Shown piece by piece: positions 34,415 through 45,900 of a stretch of DNA of 64,000 nt. Under the pieces are notes generated by a model that saw only the letters and a program-made list of their open reading frames with translations, was not told the origin of the DNA and ran no database searches. The translations under genes and the position numbers were made by a program. Position 1 is the first letter of the stretch; each line of letters begins with the position of its first letter. Source of the stretch: Diphasiastrum complanatum (taxonomy: Eukaryota > Streptophyta > Lycopodiopsida > Lycopodiales > Lycopodiaceae); NCBI GenBank assembly GCA_029204225.1, contig CM055096.1, forward strand, positions 6,200,316-6,264,315, in the 5' to 3' direction.

Positions 34415-35437
34415 GGAAGCGGGACCCGGACGCAAACGCGCGTCCGGACGATTGGTGATCAGGTTGTATCTTCTTTCGCTTTATTCCATGGATCTCTGCT
34501 TGAGGTTTGTGATTTACCTCATGATATTTCTACGGTTCCTGACATGATTCATGAGCCTTTCGCCCTTACCATTACAGATTTTCCATCCGAGGATATTTGC
34601 CAGATGGTCACTATTACTTATCTAGGGTATTTATATGCTGGGACGAGGATCCTTCAGTCTCCTTGTGTTTCTACATATAGGTTTCCTGTAGTCCATGCCG
34701 ATGCTATGGCTATATGGCATTCCTGGTTATTATATATAGCTTGGTTTTCATTAGGACCTGTTGATTGGTGCTGGTTTTTCCATACTACTGATCGCCTATG
34801 GTGCCGATATCTCTATGATTATGCATGTGGCTCTCTATGTGTTCCTTGGATTGTGTCTCATTGTCAGGCTTGGCATATCCTGATGGCTTGGGTTATTGCC
34901 TCCGTTCCAGCTACTGTTTGTCCAGGTGATCTTCAGGTTCCCCATCATTTCTTGTTGCTCCATATCGCTTGGTCTCCGATGCTGAGTTGCCACTTTGTTT
35001 TGGTGTTCCGAGACCATCAGGGTACCTTGAGAGAGTTCCTTCTCCCCTCTTGGATAGTTTTTGGGGATGTTGTTGCCATATACTTCAGTGTTATGTGCTT
35101 AGATACTCATTCCCAGATACACGTGGATATTGCTCTGATGCTTGCTACTGATGTTGCAGATCCTGTTCCTTGTTCCAGTGCATTTCTTCTATTCCTCACT
35201 TGTGCGCCTGGTGTGTACTTTGGGATTACACTTGCAGCCAGTTCCGATGGGTCATCCGATTCTCCATCCATTTTCGGTGTATCTTATGATGGATTGGTAT
35301 GTCCATATGAGGTCTTTCTGGATGAGTTTTTTGGCTATAGTTTTTCAGTTGGAGCCTCCACTATTTTTAGATTTGTTGCTACTGTTTTCATGCATCATTT
35401 CTTTTTAGATGATGCATGGATTTCTTGGACCTTCTAG
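34415..35437 (+). CDS. Unidentified 340-codon open frame, Trp/His/Cys- and hydrophobic-rich
   Basis: Open from just after TAA at 34412 to TAG at 35435; the first ATG is at 34544, giving 297 residues. The first 80 codons look like an ordinary protein (LEVCDLPHDISTVPDMIHE, TDFPSEDICQMVTITYLGYL). The rest is rich in Trp, His, Cys, Phe and Tyr (HSWLLYIAWFSLGPVDWCWFF). The DNA is poor in A (so stops are rarer) but a run this long is still unexpected. The minus strand has no comparable frame. No family recognised. It starts inside the GGACGCG repeat piece, so the 5' end may be chimeric. Could be a retroelement frame or a compositional artefact. Confidence 0.35.
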   Translation, partial: GSGTRTQTRVRTIGDQVVSSFALFHGSLLEVCDLPHDISTVPDMIHEPFALTITDFPSEDICQMVTITYLGYLYAGTRILQSPCVSTYRFPVVHADAMAIWHSWLLYIAWFSLGPVDWCWFFHTTDRLWCRYLYDYACGSLCVPWIVSHCQAWHILMAWVIASVPATVCPGDLQVPHHFLLLHIAWSPMLSCHFVLVFRDHQGTLREFLLPSWIVFGDVVAIYFSVMCLDTHSQIHVDIALMLATDVADPVPCSSAFLLFLTCAPGVYFGITLAASSDGSSDSPSIFGVSYDGLVCPYEVFLDEFFGYSFSVGASTIFRFVATVFMHHFFLDDAWISWTF

Positions 35438-36671
35438 AGCTTTTGGCATGCTGCTCTTCTCGTGATATGGGCCTTGAAGGTACCGTGTGCCATTGCTACT
35501 TCTCATTCATGGGCCTTATGGATACCTTGGGCTTTTGACCATGCTGGTGCATATTTCTCCATTTTAGCTATCCTTTGTCAGGATGATCTCTTTATGTTCC
35601 ATGTTTCCTGGCATATCGCTTGCTTTTCCATGCTGTTACAGCGTGCCTGTTATCCTGCTTATGTTCTACTCTTTGGTGCTCGTCTTCCGATGCTGCTATC
35701 TTTTCTCGGGGCACCTTGCACATATGGTTGATGGTTACGTGTACGATGCGGCTACTCGCGATGAGTGTCCATCTCTTTTTCAGTTTCCTTATTGGCTTCC
35801 CGTAGCTGATGAGGAGGATGCATGTATGGCCCCTTCTCATGTATGGGGCCCCTCCCCATGCATGCATATTCACCCCCCTTGGCCCCACCTCCCCCAATTC
35901 AAACGTCTCTTTCCCCCTCTCCCTCCCTCTCTTTGTCTCTCTCTCTCTTCGTCGCTCCCTCTCCAAGATCCATCTCTCCCTCCCTCCTCTAACCTCCATC
36001 TCTCCCCTCTCTCTCTCTCTCATAAGCCCTCTCTTTCTCCTTTCACTGTCATCTGAATGTGATATCTTTCCACTGTCATCTCAATGTGATATCACATTGA
36101 GGAACATCCAAATCTGTAACTTGACACTCTATACCTTCTTGAAGTGTCATTTCCTGATTGTTCTCTATCTTGAGCTCTTCTCCCCGCTCAACCTTCTCTC
36201 TCATCGCCCTTATGCACATTTGAACACGCTTGGCACCACTAAACTTCTCTACTTGTGAGATTCCTCCTTAGATTCAAAACACTTTTCACAGGCTTGATCG
36301 ACCGACACTTCAGATCTTACGGCAGATACAGATCTTTATGTTCCTCATAGCCGCACACCCTGACTCTACAGCCACAGAGCACTAGCTTCTTTTAGTTGTG
36401 GTACGAGAGTCCCACTGATGTGAGCCATCATCAGTCGATCGAGGCTACCAGTAAGTTCTCCTCCAACATATATAGCACCTTCTCAATCTCTGCCCCCCCA
36501 GGCTTCGTGTCCAATTCGTAGACGGTTGGATTGACTCCCAGGCTAAAGAACAAACGCTTCACCACATGGCACATGCATTGCAATGACCACGACAGGGTTT
36601 TCAGTCACTAATTTTTCTACCCTGTCCACAAGAGACAACAAACGAGATGCTACTTCGGACGGACTCAAAAG
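35438..36671. other. T/C-rich stretch with a 22-bp palindrome
   Basis: Several overlapping short frames reflect pyrimidine richness (CT-type tract about 35900-36020). A perfect 22-bp palindrome CTCAATGTGATATCACATTGAG is at 36080-36101; the 14-bp left part TCAATGTGATATC... is preceded by a near copy (TGAATGTGATATC at 36052-36066). No gene recognised. Confidence 0.5.
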
Positions 36672-39600
36672 CTACAAAGTAGATCTTGGACTCTTCAAAA
36701 CCTCCATATTTGAAAGACTCACCCTCTGTGTGTCAGGAGCAATGTGATGCTGAGGCTGGAGATCCCGTCGTAATAGAAACATCTCTCGGACCATAAGTGC
36801 AACACAACGTGGATCCTCATATGTAACAAGTGAACGCAAAGTAACTAGTGTTTCCCTGAACAAGCAATGGTATCTCCCATGAATCTCATAATAAGCTGGG
36901 CAAATGAAAATAAAATGCTCCTCTGTCTCTACTACCCCTAGGGAACAAAGCTGGCAGATCCTGTCCTCTCGTGGGGTACCCTGAAACCGGCCAGTCTCAA
37001 TCTCAAGCTGGTGTGAAGAGACATGGAGCTGACCCAATATGAATCTGAGACCATGTGATAGTCCAGATCGTAGGTACAGTGGTAGCAGTGGGGACCCTGA
37101 TACATCTGTCTCCAAAAAATGAAGTTGATAAAAGTCGGGTTTGACATCCAACTGACCATTCCAGGCTCGATCCAGGTAAGCTCTATAAATGAATCGTCTG
37201 ATGTAGTCATGGGTACCAGAAGGAAGGGCAGTGGTAGAGATGCCGATTGTGCTAAGAAGTCTGGAGGCCTGAGAAAACCAAGCCACATGGTAGCCCTGAC
37301 TGTGAAGATGCTGAGATGAAATGAGAGCAACCTGAGTATATCTCTGCTCAGAAGACTGGAACGCACTGATGCGCTGAATATATGTGATGAGCTGGAGTAA
37401 GGCATCAAGGTACATGGGCGGGACCACAAACTCAGCAAGGATGATCTGATGTGGTACTGAAGGCTTAGCCCGAATCATGTGTGAAAGCTTAGTGATCTGT
37501 AACCGTGAGATACTAGCCCAGTCAGATGAGGTAAGGCCCGTGCACCATGCAGCCGATGCATATAGAGCTGTAGGAGAAACAATGGTGTCAAAAAGCCGAC
37601 ACTTACTCGAGGCATCTCGAATAGACTTACGGAAGCAAAATCTCTCCATCTGGGCAAGGGAAGCATGGCCTTTCCCAAGCCTACTAGAGGCTGCCTGTCT
37701 CATACTAAATATAGGACCAGTAAAAAGGGTGCCCAAGTAAGTGTAGGAAGGGACAATCTCTAACGGTCGATTGTCAAAAAGGAGCTCCTGTCTCAACATA
37801 AAGCTCGTGGAAGTGTTGAAAACCATCACCTTGGTCTTCACAATGTTCACTCCTAGACCCCATCTGGAACAGAAATCATGAAGACAGTCAATCTGTCTCT
37901 GCAACCCCTCTCTAGTAGGTGAAAGTAGAACCACATCATCTGCATACATGTCACCAAGTCTGCACCCAGAACCACCACACTGCTCGATAACTCGCTCCAA
38001 CTCATCAATATATAAGCCAAAAAGTGTAGGGGAGAGGGAACATCCCTGCTTCACCCCAATAGTGCTCATGATCTGCTCTGAGATACCTTTGTCACTTCGG
38101 AAACATCCCAATACTTTCTCATAGAGTGCCATCACTGCTAGGACCGTGTCATTAGAAAAACCAAGGTCTCGTATCCGCTGGATAAGTAAGGAGCGTGGGA
38201 CAGAGTCAAAGGCCTTCCTGAAGTCAACGAAGCAGCAATAAACTCGCTTTCGCCGGTGCCGAGCTTCCTCAATAATAGCTCTGAGAGTAAAGATATGATC
38301 TGTAGTAGAATAATGAGCTCTAAACCCAGCTTGGCCCATAGCATGCAATCTCCTGGTCTCTGACTCAGTACTCACAGCTGTCTGAAGAATAATGCCATAC
38401 AACTTTGTAATAACGTGCCCAATCATAAGAGTCCGATAGCTACTAGGACTCTTGGGATCACCATTCTTGTGTATGGGATGGATGATGTTGGTGCACCAAG
38501 GAGAAGGAAAACCAAAGACAGTGGCTTGATTTAGTAGAGTGGCTAGGAGAGGTGATAGGAAATCAGCAGCATGGATTAAAAGCTCGGATTCAAGGTCATC
38601 AATATCCCTGGCTTTATTGGTGTTCATTTTCTTGATGGCATTGTGGACCATATCAAAGGTGAAGAAGGTAAACTCAAGAGGTCTAGGGGAGATGGAGATA
38701 GGTGTGTCGGTATCGATGGTATACAAGGCAGTGGCATACTCAGTCCAAATGCGTAAATCATCAAGGAGCGGAGGTGGAGCACAGGGAATGAACTCACGCC
38801 AAAAGGCGCCTGTGGAAGAACTATAGAGAAGACCAATAAGTCGTCGCTCTTCCAAACTATCATATGCCCGTTTCTTACAACGAAGTAGGCGGGTAAAGAG
38901 ATGACGAGTAGGTTGTAAGAGATGAGGGGTGTGCATGCGAGCATGTGTGACAAGGTGATGATGGGAACGACACTCATCGTCATACCAAGGTGGGCGCACC
39001 GGTCTAGGTTTGTTGTTATTTTTGTTATGATGGGGTCTAGAGGAGAAGGATGCAGCGGCAGCTGTATGGAGTGTTGTGGTAAGGAAGGAAGCTTGCACTT
39101 CAAGCGGGCTGTGATGTGGAAAAATGTGGAGCAATGGGGTGAGCGAATGCTAATAGGTAGGTGCGAGTGAATGGTCAAAGATGTATTTGGGTGCACGAGG
39201 TAATAGTGGAGGTGAGAACTGTCAAGGCAAAGAAATAGTACCAAGACTAAAGGAAAGGAAGGAGTGATCAGAAAGAGTGGTAGGTGAAATATGAAAATCA
39301 TGGATGAGGGAGATGGTTGATGGCGATCCCATAAGGTAATCAACAACATTATGGCTGCCACTGTGGGGATGGCAGGTGTATCTGCCAGAGTCGGGCTAAC
39401 AGGTTAAGCCATTAAAAATGGCCAACTCATGAGCTTCTCCTAATTGTAGCAAGTATTCGTCATAAGTGGTAATGGGGCCCAAAGTGTCTTCAGAAATCCT
39501 AGTAACACACAAGTCATCTCCATCAAGGGCACGTATGCGAAGCTGCTCCATAGAATCACAGAAATCAGACTGCTGTGAAGCTGTCCTGGCATTAAAGTCA

Positions 39601-40055
39601 CCAGTGAGAAAGATGTAACCTCGCTCTGCATATCTGATAATGTCTGTAGAAAGATCAATGTAGGGTGAACCAATACCCTCTACAAAGGAAGAAGATACTG
39701 GAGGGAAATAGCAAGCTGCAACAAAGATGTCTTTGTCAGAACCAACGCTATGTCCGTCAATGCGGAACCAGATGTACCCCGAGTGTTCATCATGGCTGAC
39801 GAACTCAAAAATAGGATGCAACGACTCCCTATAAAGGCAAGCGACCCCACCAGAACCTCTCCCACTAGCAGATCTCATCTCATGTCGATAGACCGAGTCC
39901 CATTTGTATCCTGGAAAAGTCGGTAAACCTCTCTCCTGACTCTCATGAGTCTCCATAAAAAGTAATAAATCTCTCTTACCAATGAAGTCAAGCAGATCAC
40001 CCACAATGGACGATGAATGTATGCCGTTACAATTCCAAACCCCAATCTGCAAGCG
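36672..40055 (-). pseudogene. L1-like LINE copy 1, ORF2: endonuclease-reverse transcriptase
   Basis: A single minus-strand frame of about 1,120 codons interrupted by only three stops (TAG 39398-39396, TGA 39224-39222, TAG 39152-39150). The N-terminus is an APE-type endonuclease (GVWNCNGIHSS, METHESQERGLP, TGDFNAR, HSFLSF). RT follows (VHNAIKKMNTNKARDIDDLES, then AFDSVPRSLLIQRI, GVKQGCSLSPTLFGLYIDEL, MYADDVVLL near 37950-37930 with both Asp intact, YTYLGTLF). The C-terminus has a CCHC-like cluster RICQLCSLGVVETEEHFIFICP in the 36960-36900 region. The first TAG replaces a Trp codon kept in copy 2. Starts about 50 bp after the ORF1 stop. Best-preserved element in the window but not functional as it stands. 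Confidence 0.95.
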
Positions 40056-40103
40056 GCGAGGATGGGGCCCCAGTATGCTCCCAATACCGGGCGCCCCAAG
40101 TCC

Positions 40104-41375
40104 CTATTTCTCAGCATCCTTGGGCACATCATCTATGTATCGGATTCGACCATCCCTGTAGATAATACGTCTACTTGTCGCTTTAGCTTCTTGGAAGGCT
40201 TTACGCCTTTCCTCAACCTGTAAATATGTAAGATCATCATCCATATATATTTGAGAGCCACGTAGTTTAGCTCTACATCGCAAAGCATCACGACGGCTCT
40301 CCAAAGAAGTAAAACGAATGATGAGGGTAGCATTATCTCTGGTTGTTCTCCATGCTGAATCCAAATCTCTATTGTGGTGCCCAAGTGTACTTTCAAGGAA
40401 ACATTTTGCTTCTTCGAGAGCATTTTGAGAGTTTGCAATGCCCCTTACTTGAATATTGTATGCCTTTTGCTCCCTAGATCTTTCTTCTGAAAGAGTAGCT
40501 GAAATAACCAAAGAGATAGGGGCACTTGGTGTGTTACCTTTTTTGGTAATAGCTGCCCACGAGAGGGTTTCCTCCTTCTGCTTCTCAATTTTTTCCTCCA
40601 ATTCTTTAAGTTTGTGCGATGGCTCAGGTGTAGCAAGAAGAGGCTGAGATTTGACTTCTTTTCTCAAAAGATCCATTTCTTGATGTAGTTTGGCGTTGGT
40701 TTCTTTGAGAGTAGACATCTCAATTTTAACCATATGTGATTCTGTCTTCAGACCTTGAAAATCCTGTAATAGCACACTCAGACTAGAGGCAAGATCGGAC
40801 TCCATAGCCTTTGTGGGAGTGTATGGTTCTTGAGAGTAGGAGATAAGAGGAGTTATTGGACTGATAGGCAAGGAAGAAGAGGAAGGGGAGATAGGAACAG
40901 AGGAAGATAGAGCAGAAGGAGCAGAAGAGGAGCAGGAAGAAGGTGTGGGAGAGGAGGATGAAGAGGAGAGTGGGGAAGCAGAAGAGGGTTTAGGGTTTAG
41001 GGCATTGAAGAGGATTGAGGCAGCAGGGGGGACAACGAAGGGGCCAGGAGGGATGCAGGGGCCAATAGGAGATTGATCTAGGGCTGAGCAAGCAGGGGGG
41101 GTAGCAAGGGGGACAGGAGATACCACATTCAAGGGGACCGCAAGGGACACATCACCGAGGGCAGGAGACAAATCAGCGAGGGCAGGGGGGTAAGCGAGGG
41201 GGGCATGAGACAGAGTATTAGCAGGAGGCACGTCAGCGAGGGCAGGAGGTACATCAGCGGGGGGGAAGGAGCGATCCGTGGAGAGGGCGCGATGGTGGAA
41301 GGAGCGATCCGTGGAGAGATGGGGCTGGCCCTTGGAGAGATGGAGCGAGGGCTAGCCCTCTTGCGTGGAGGCGCC

Positions 41376-41376
<1 letters not shown>
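40104..41376 (-). pseudogene. L1-like LINE copy 1, ORF1 (RNA-binding protein)
   Basis: Open for 375 codons to the stop at 40104. The layout is a Pro/Ser-rich N-terminus, a coiled coil (LKTESHMVKIEMSTLKETN, LKELEEKIEKQKEE), and then an RRM-like and C-terminal pair (AYNIQVRGI, NATLIIRFTSLESRRDALR, IYMDDDLTYLQVEERRKAF, RRIIYRDGRIRYID), as in L1 ORF1 proteins that coat LINE RNA. The longest frame has no good ATG at its upstream end. An ATG at 41376 in another frame (APPRKRASPRS) right after the (CT)n tract is the more likely original start, implying an indel near 41260-41300. Confidence 0.88.

Positions 41377-41448
<72 letters not shown>
41377..41448. repeat. (GA)n microsatellite at the LINE 5' end
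   Basis: About 35 units; in LINE orientation it is (CT)n directly before the presumed ORF1 start. LINE copy 2 has a matching (CT)n at 53200-53246 in the same relative place. Confidence 0.92.
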
Positions 41449-41450
<2 letters not shown>

Positions 41451-42073
41451 AGCATGATCATTGACGCAAATTCCATAGTCATGTTTCCTGTCACTCATCA
41501 GATGCGGACTTTAGATTTAGACTACAGTATAAACATTCCAGAATCATCCTCAGCTCTCAGCCCTCAATGTCCACGAATTTCCAAGATCCAATGCCATAGA
41601 ATCTTGGCCCAACCTTCCAGGTATTAGAATCTAACATATACCCAAAATTTATACATTTCCAGTTTTCTTTCATACAATTCCAGTCCAGAGTCAAGACAAA
41701 TAACCATTCACACCCACAGTGGCAAAGGTAATGCACTTCAACAGTGCGCATCTCTTATTGATAATCTCTCGCATATTCACTGACTACGGGGTTATTCAAC
41801 AATATCTTATTTTCTTGCTGTTTGAACACAACGCCAATATGCTACGAGGACATTTCGTACATTACCTTTTTGGTACATAGGTTTATGATTTCGGAGGATT
41901 CTCTTTATCTCTAGGGAAGTCGAACAAACTCTTAACATGTTGGATTGCGAAACGACATCAAGTACATTGCAAATTGTGTAACTATCAAATAGATTGTGGA
42001 TGTCTCCTTAAGCATTTGATCCGCACTTACTCTTAGTTCTTGATGATGCGAGTATGTATGGCATAGAGAATAA

Positions 42074-42110
<37 letters not shown>

Positions 42111-42115
42111 GCGCG

Positions 42116-42158
<43 letters not shown>

Positions 42159-42300
42159 TACTAGACTCTATTGAATTATTTGTTTGAATTTTCGGTCTTC
42201 GAGCTGATTCCAGCAAGTATATGCATGACCATATTTGATTTTACTTTGATTGATATTTTTAAAGATCCTACTCAGATAGATGAAGTTTGATGGGTTTTGC
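41449..42300. other. Stretch with (CT)n and (AC)n microsatellites, no gene
   Basis: (TC)n at 42079-42108 followed by ACGCGCGCACGC and (AC)n at 42119-42157. No coding motif recognised. Confidence 0.6.
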
Positions 42301-42309
42301 GAAATTTCT

Positions 42310-43150
42310 TAACTTTCTTCCAAAGACTCGAATTTTTTTCAAAGTCTGAATTTTTTCAAATTATCGAATTTTTCCAATGACTCGAATTTTTTTGACCCAA
42401 CGTTGAGCTTGGCAAAGAAGGATTTTCCGACCCTGGATCGGATCGGATCGAGGCGGATTTATTCTGACCCTTTGTATATTTTCGACCCTTTGGAATTTTT
42501 TCGACCTAGAGTAAAATCCGACCCTTTGTATTGTCAACTCGAATTTTTCCAAAGACTCGAATTTTCACAAGACTCGAATTTTTTCAGACTCGAATTTTTT
42601 TTTGAAGTCTCAAATTTTTCGAAGACTCGGATTCTTTCGAAGATTCGAATTTTTCCAAAGGTTCGAATTTTTCCAAAGGATCGACTTTTCCAAAGACACG
42701 AATTTTTCCGAAGGATCAAACTTTTTCGACCCAACGTTAATCTTGGCAAAGAAGGATTTTCTGACCCTGGAGTGAATATGATTGAGGCAGATTTATTCCG
42801 AACCTTTGTATATTTTTGACCCTTTGTACTGTCAACTCAAAAATCCGAATTTCTAATTGAAAGTATCAGATTTTACAATGGGTCGGATTTCTGAAAGACA
42901 GTATCGGATTTTACAATGGGTCAGATTTTATACACTGGGTCGAAAAGTAACTAGTACCAAAAAATACATAAAGGGTTGAAAATTCATTCTGGGGTGAAAA
43001 TATGCACATGGGTAGGATTTATCAGACCCGAGCTGACCCGATCCAGGGTCGAACACGCTTGGATAATTTTCGCCTCGATCCGATCCGATTCAATCCGATC
43101 CAGGGTCGGAAAATCTCTTTTTGACAATGATGACATTGGGTCGGAAAAAA
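42310..43150. repeat. Degenerate tandem array of an about 18-bp GACTCGAATTTTTCCAAA unit, with larger direct and inverted copies
   Basis: Units such as GACTCGAATTTTTCCAAA repeat with changes through 42320-42730. A larger block (GACCCAACGTT...TTGGCAAAGAAGGATTTTC(C/T)GACCCTGGA) occurs at 42391 and again at 42731, and in inverted form at about 43036-43150 (GATCCAGGGTCGGAAAATCTC). The apparent peptide repeats are a by-product of the DNA repeat. Confidence 0.8.
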
Positions 43151-43449
43151 TCCGACAATGGATTTTTCAACCTTCTGAAAAACTCGAGCCTTCTATTTCT
43201 GGGTTTTGTACAGCTTTCAGGATGCTCATTATTGAGGCTGAGCATCGAATTCCAACAAAGCATACATACATACCACATGCATGAACAACATATTCACTTT
43301 GAACTGTGGGTTGTCCGTTAACAAACATTTGCAAACACAAATCGCCTACCGCCCGTCAACTTTTTATTGAGATACTCCATGTGCTATTGTTGAACATGGT
43401 TAAATTTTGATCCCTACTATGGTAGAGATGTGTGAGATATGTTAGATAT

Positions 43450-43771
43450 TCGAGATGCGAGATGTGCGACATCGGGCACCATCCAAATCATCGGCCGTCA
43501 CCCAAATCGTCGGCGGCCACCTAAATCCGCACCATATTTGTACGATCATTGGCCGTCCACCCAAACCATCGGTCGCCACGCAAAATTTCGTCTAATTGTC
43601 ATTGACATCTTTTGACCCAAACCATTGACCATCGACCGTAAACCAAATTGTCGGCCGCCTCGTCTCAATCATCAATCGCCCACTCTGAGCATCATCCACA
43701 CGTCTCGACCACAAGCCGCCACCTAGATTGTCGGCCGTCCATTGCTTGTCAACGACGGGCACTCTGTACTA

Positions 43772-43827
<56 letters not shown>
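43450..43827. repeat. Minisatellite of CATCGGCCGTCCACCCAAAT-type units followed by (AT)n
   Basis: Degenerate units containing (A/G)TCG(G/T)CCG(T/C)C(C)ACC(C)AAA recur about ten times at 43480-43745. A (TA)n run occupies 43773-43827. Confidence 0.7.
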
Positions 43828-43831
<4 letters not shown>

Positions 43832-43964
43832 AACGATGTGCTCCCCGGATGAACTTCAACAGTTTACTAATTACTAAGCAAAACAATGTCATTCACCATA
43901 GGGAACTACAAGACCTACACAGTACTATGTCTTATCTGATGAAATTGGTTTAGGGTTTTGAGAT

Positions 43965-44185
43965 GAACTCCAACAGCAACACTAAAAGGAAACATGAATT
44001 TTGTCACGGTTGCAGCCGAACAGAATGGGATGATGAGATCGCAGGATGAGAATTTTTGAGAGCCAGTCTTTGTGAGTTGAAGCCTCAATATTTTTCTCTG
44101 CATTTATTTTTGCCACAAGGTGATAAACAAAGACCTTGTGCTTTTGACCAATTCTGAATGCTCGGGGAATTGCATGTCGTGCCAC
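43965..44185 (-). pseudogene. SNF2-family helicase fragment, motif VI region
   Basis: Minus strand encodes RHAIPRAFRIGQKHKVFVYHLVAK followed by AEKN, the end of the SNF2 helicase C-lobe (usual wording RAxRIGQxKxVxVYxL). It resembles the RAD54/ATRX branch including plant CLASSY/DRD1 proteins that remodel chromatin in RNA-directed DNA methylation; the subfamily is inference. Confidence 0.6.
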
Positions 44186-44500
44186 AACAGGAATCCTTCA
44201 AATTTACTTTCCTCAGACGACAAACCAATCTAAGGACAACAGACAGGGATCAATACATATCTCTGTCAATGAGGCCTCTAGCTTCATTCTACTATTTGTA
44301 CACGTTTTCTCAGGTAATCCAAGTGCCTTATGCTGTCCGGGCATAAGTTTCAAAAAATTGTGAAGTCACAAATACCAGGCTAGTTTTCTAGAACTTCTCC
44401 TTTATCCTAGCTAACAAAGCCTCCTTTGTCCAAGGTTCGTTATCCAAGGTTTAGGGTTAGGGGATTGTCATTGTGTACAGTTCGTTATCCAAGGTGCAGG

Positions 44501-44854
44501 TCAACCAGATTCACATTTTTTGCCTTCTGGGGGGCAGTGATCAATACCCATTTCACCTGGATATTTGGCCAGGAAGATTTGTAAGAAAGCAATGATGAAA
44601 AAGGTCTTTCCAGCGCCTGGGTGTCTTATCTTTGGCACAACTACGTAAACTGCATGCAGGATCAGATCAAGCTCAAGACCAGAAGATTTTTGGGTGAAGT
44701 GAATGCCTAGCATCTCAAGAAGGACTAGTTGTGACTCCACTTCCAAAACTGCAAGAACATGCAAGCAAAATTGTTTTGCTGCTGAAGCTTTCTTGAGAAT
44801 TGCAGTTTTACCTCTCCATGAAAAAGGTACATACACAAGTGAGCTATTTTTCAT
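44501..44854 (-). pseudogene. SNF2-family helicase fragment, Walker A region
   Basis: In 117 open codons the C-terminal part reads HPGAGKTFFIIAFLQIFLAKYPGE, i.e. helicase motif I with the H-PG-GKT-FL spacing seen in CLASSY/DRD1-type SNF2 proteins. The DEAH-like motif II and everything up to motif VI are missing from the 44190-44500 interval, so this is a gene fragment. The preceding codons are not recognised. Confidence 0.55.
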
Positions 44855-45337
44855 TCTGATTAGTGAAAGATCTGCTCATTACAACAACACAGACTCTTGC
44901 AAATTTTATCTGGAAAGTAATTGCTCCTTCAAATCCACGTCAAACGTTTTTAGGATGATTTCAAAGACAACACCCACTGATTTCCAATCAGTGGATTTTC
45001 CTGCCGAGGAAGTGAAGGTCTTGGAGTACCAAGAAAAATAGGAGCTAGACTATGCAGAATGGTTTGAGGCTGAGAAATATGTTGAGACCCAACGTAGTGT
45101 GTTCAAGGATGCTGAAGAGCTTTTAGAAAGGTGTTGGATATAGAGCTCTTGGAGCTAGGCAAACTTCAAGATCAAGCTGTGCAAGCTACTCAAGCTATGC
45201 TTGATTTTCTTGGATAAATTTTTCCAGTGATGTTTACTATGCTGCCCCTTTAAGCCTAATCCCACTACTATGTCTTATAGGATGAGATCGGTTTCTCCTC
45301 GGATGGACTTCAACAGCTTACGAATAACTTATGCTCC

Positions 45338-45370
45338 AAACCCTAAACTCTAAGCCCTAAACCCTAAACC
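45338..45370. repeat. Telomere-like CCCTAAA repeats (short)
   Basis: Four degenerate CCCTAAA units inside the repeat block. Similar doublets are at 40986-41002 (within LINE ORF1) and near 50245. Too short to be a relic telomere. Confidence 0.7.
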
Positions 45371-45479
45371 TACACATTGCTATGTCATATAGGATGAGAT
45401 CGATTTCTCCTCGGATGAACCCCAATAGCTTACTAATTACTTATGCTACAACCTCATCACTGGACCCTAAAATTTGTCA

Positions 45480-45900
45480 GGACAACCATTGTGCAAGGTG
45501 TTGCGCACAGTGTAAGCACGAGTGCGTCCACGGTCGGGGTGGTCGGCAGAACGGGGGACTTGATGAGGCAAGGTGCTGCCCTTGAGGTGTAAGCACGGTT
45601 AGTTCCCGCGGTTCGGGCCTGGCGCCGTCTGCACGTAGGACAGATGAGGCAATGTGCTGCCATAAGGTTGGTGAAAGCACGGTCTGTGCCTTGTGGGGTG
45701 CGGGGTGACATATTCGAACTGTACGGGTTAACCATTGATATGAAGATGCTGCTCGAATTCGGGTGTAAAGCACGGGTGGTTAGCTGCCGGTGCGGGATAG
45801 CTGCCGATCGTTTAGATATAAGGGCTATCGACCAAAAAGTGGTGGGGCGTGACTGAGGCAATGTGCAGCTTAATGGTGAAAGCACGGATGGTGGATGTTT
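45480..45900. repeat. Degenerate tandem array, unit about 80-100 bp
   Basis: Phrases GAGGCAA(G/T)GTGCTGC...GTGTAAGCACGG and GGTGAAAGCACGG(T/A)(C/T)(T/G)GTG recur four or five times. The array lies just upstream of the gypsy gag frame, so it may be the element's untranslated leader. Confidence 0.55.

Larger units (their letters stand above)
43840..45450 (-). mobile_element. Segment with SNF2 helicase gene fragments between direct repeats
   Basis: A repeat containing CTCC(T)CGGATGAACTTCAACAG...TACTAATTACT and CTATGTC(A/T)TAT at 43845-43960 returns at about 45260-45450, where two tandem units of about 112 bp are present. Between them lie the two SNF2-like coding fragments listed separately. This arrangement suggests a mobile element carrying captured host sequence, but no transposase or clear terminus was seen. 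Confidence 0.4.

Noticed and set aside
35592-36023. 143-codon minus-strand frame rich in Arg/Glu
   Set aside because: Translation of a pyrimidine-rich, CT-type tract; no conserved content.
42403-42819. Frame with repeated RIFPK/FFR words, apparently a repeat protein
   Set aside because: Produced by the 18-bp DNA repeat, readable on both strands; no other sign of coding.
45338-45370. Interstitial telomere
   Set aside because: Only about four imperfect CCCTAAA units, part of a 110-bp repeat unit; too short for a telomere relic.
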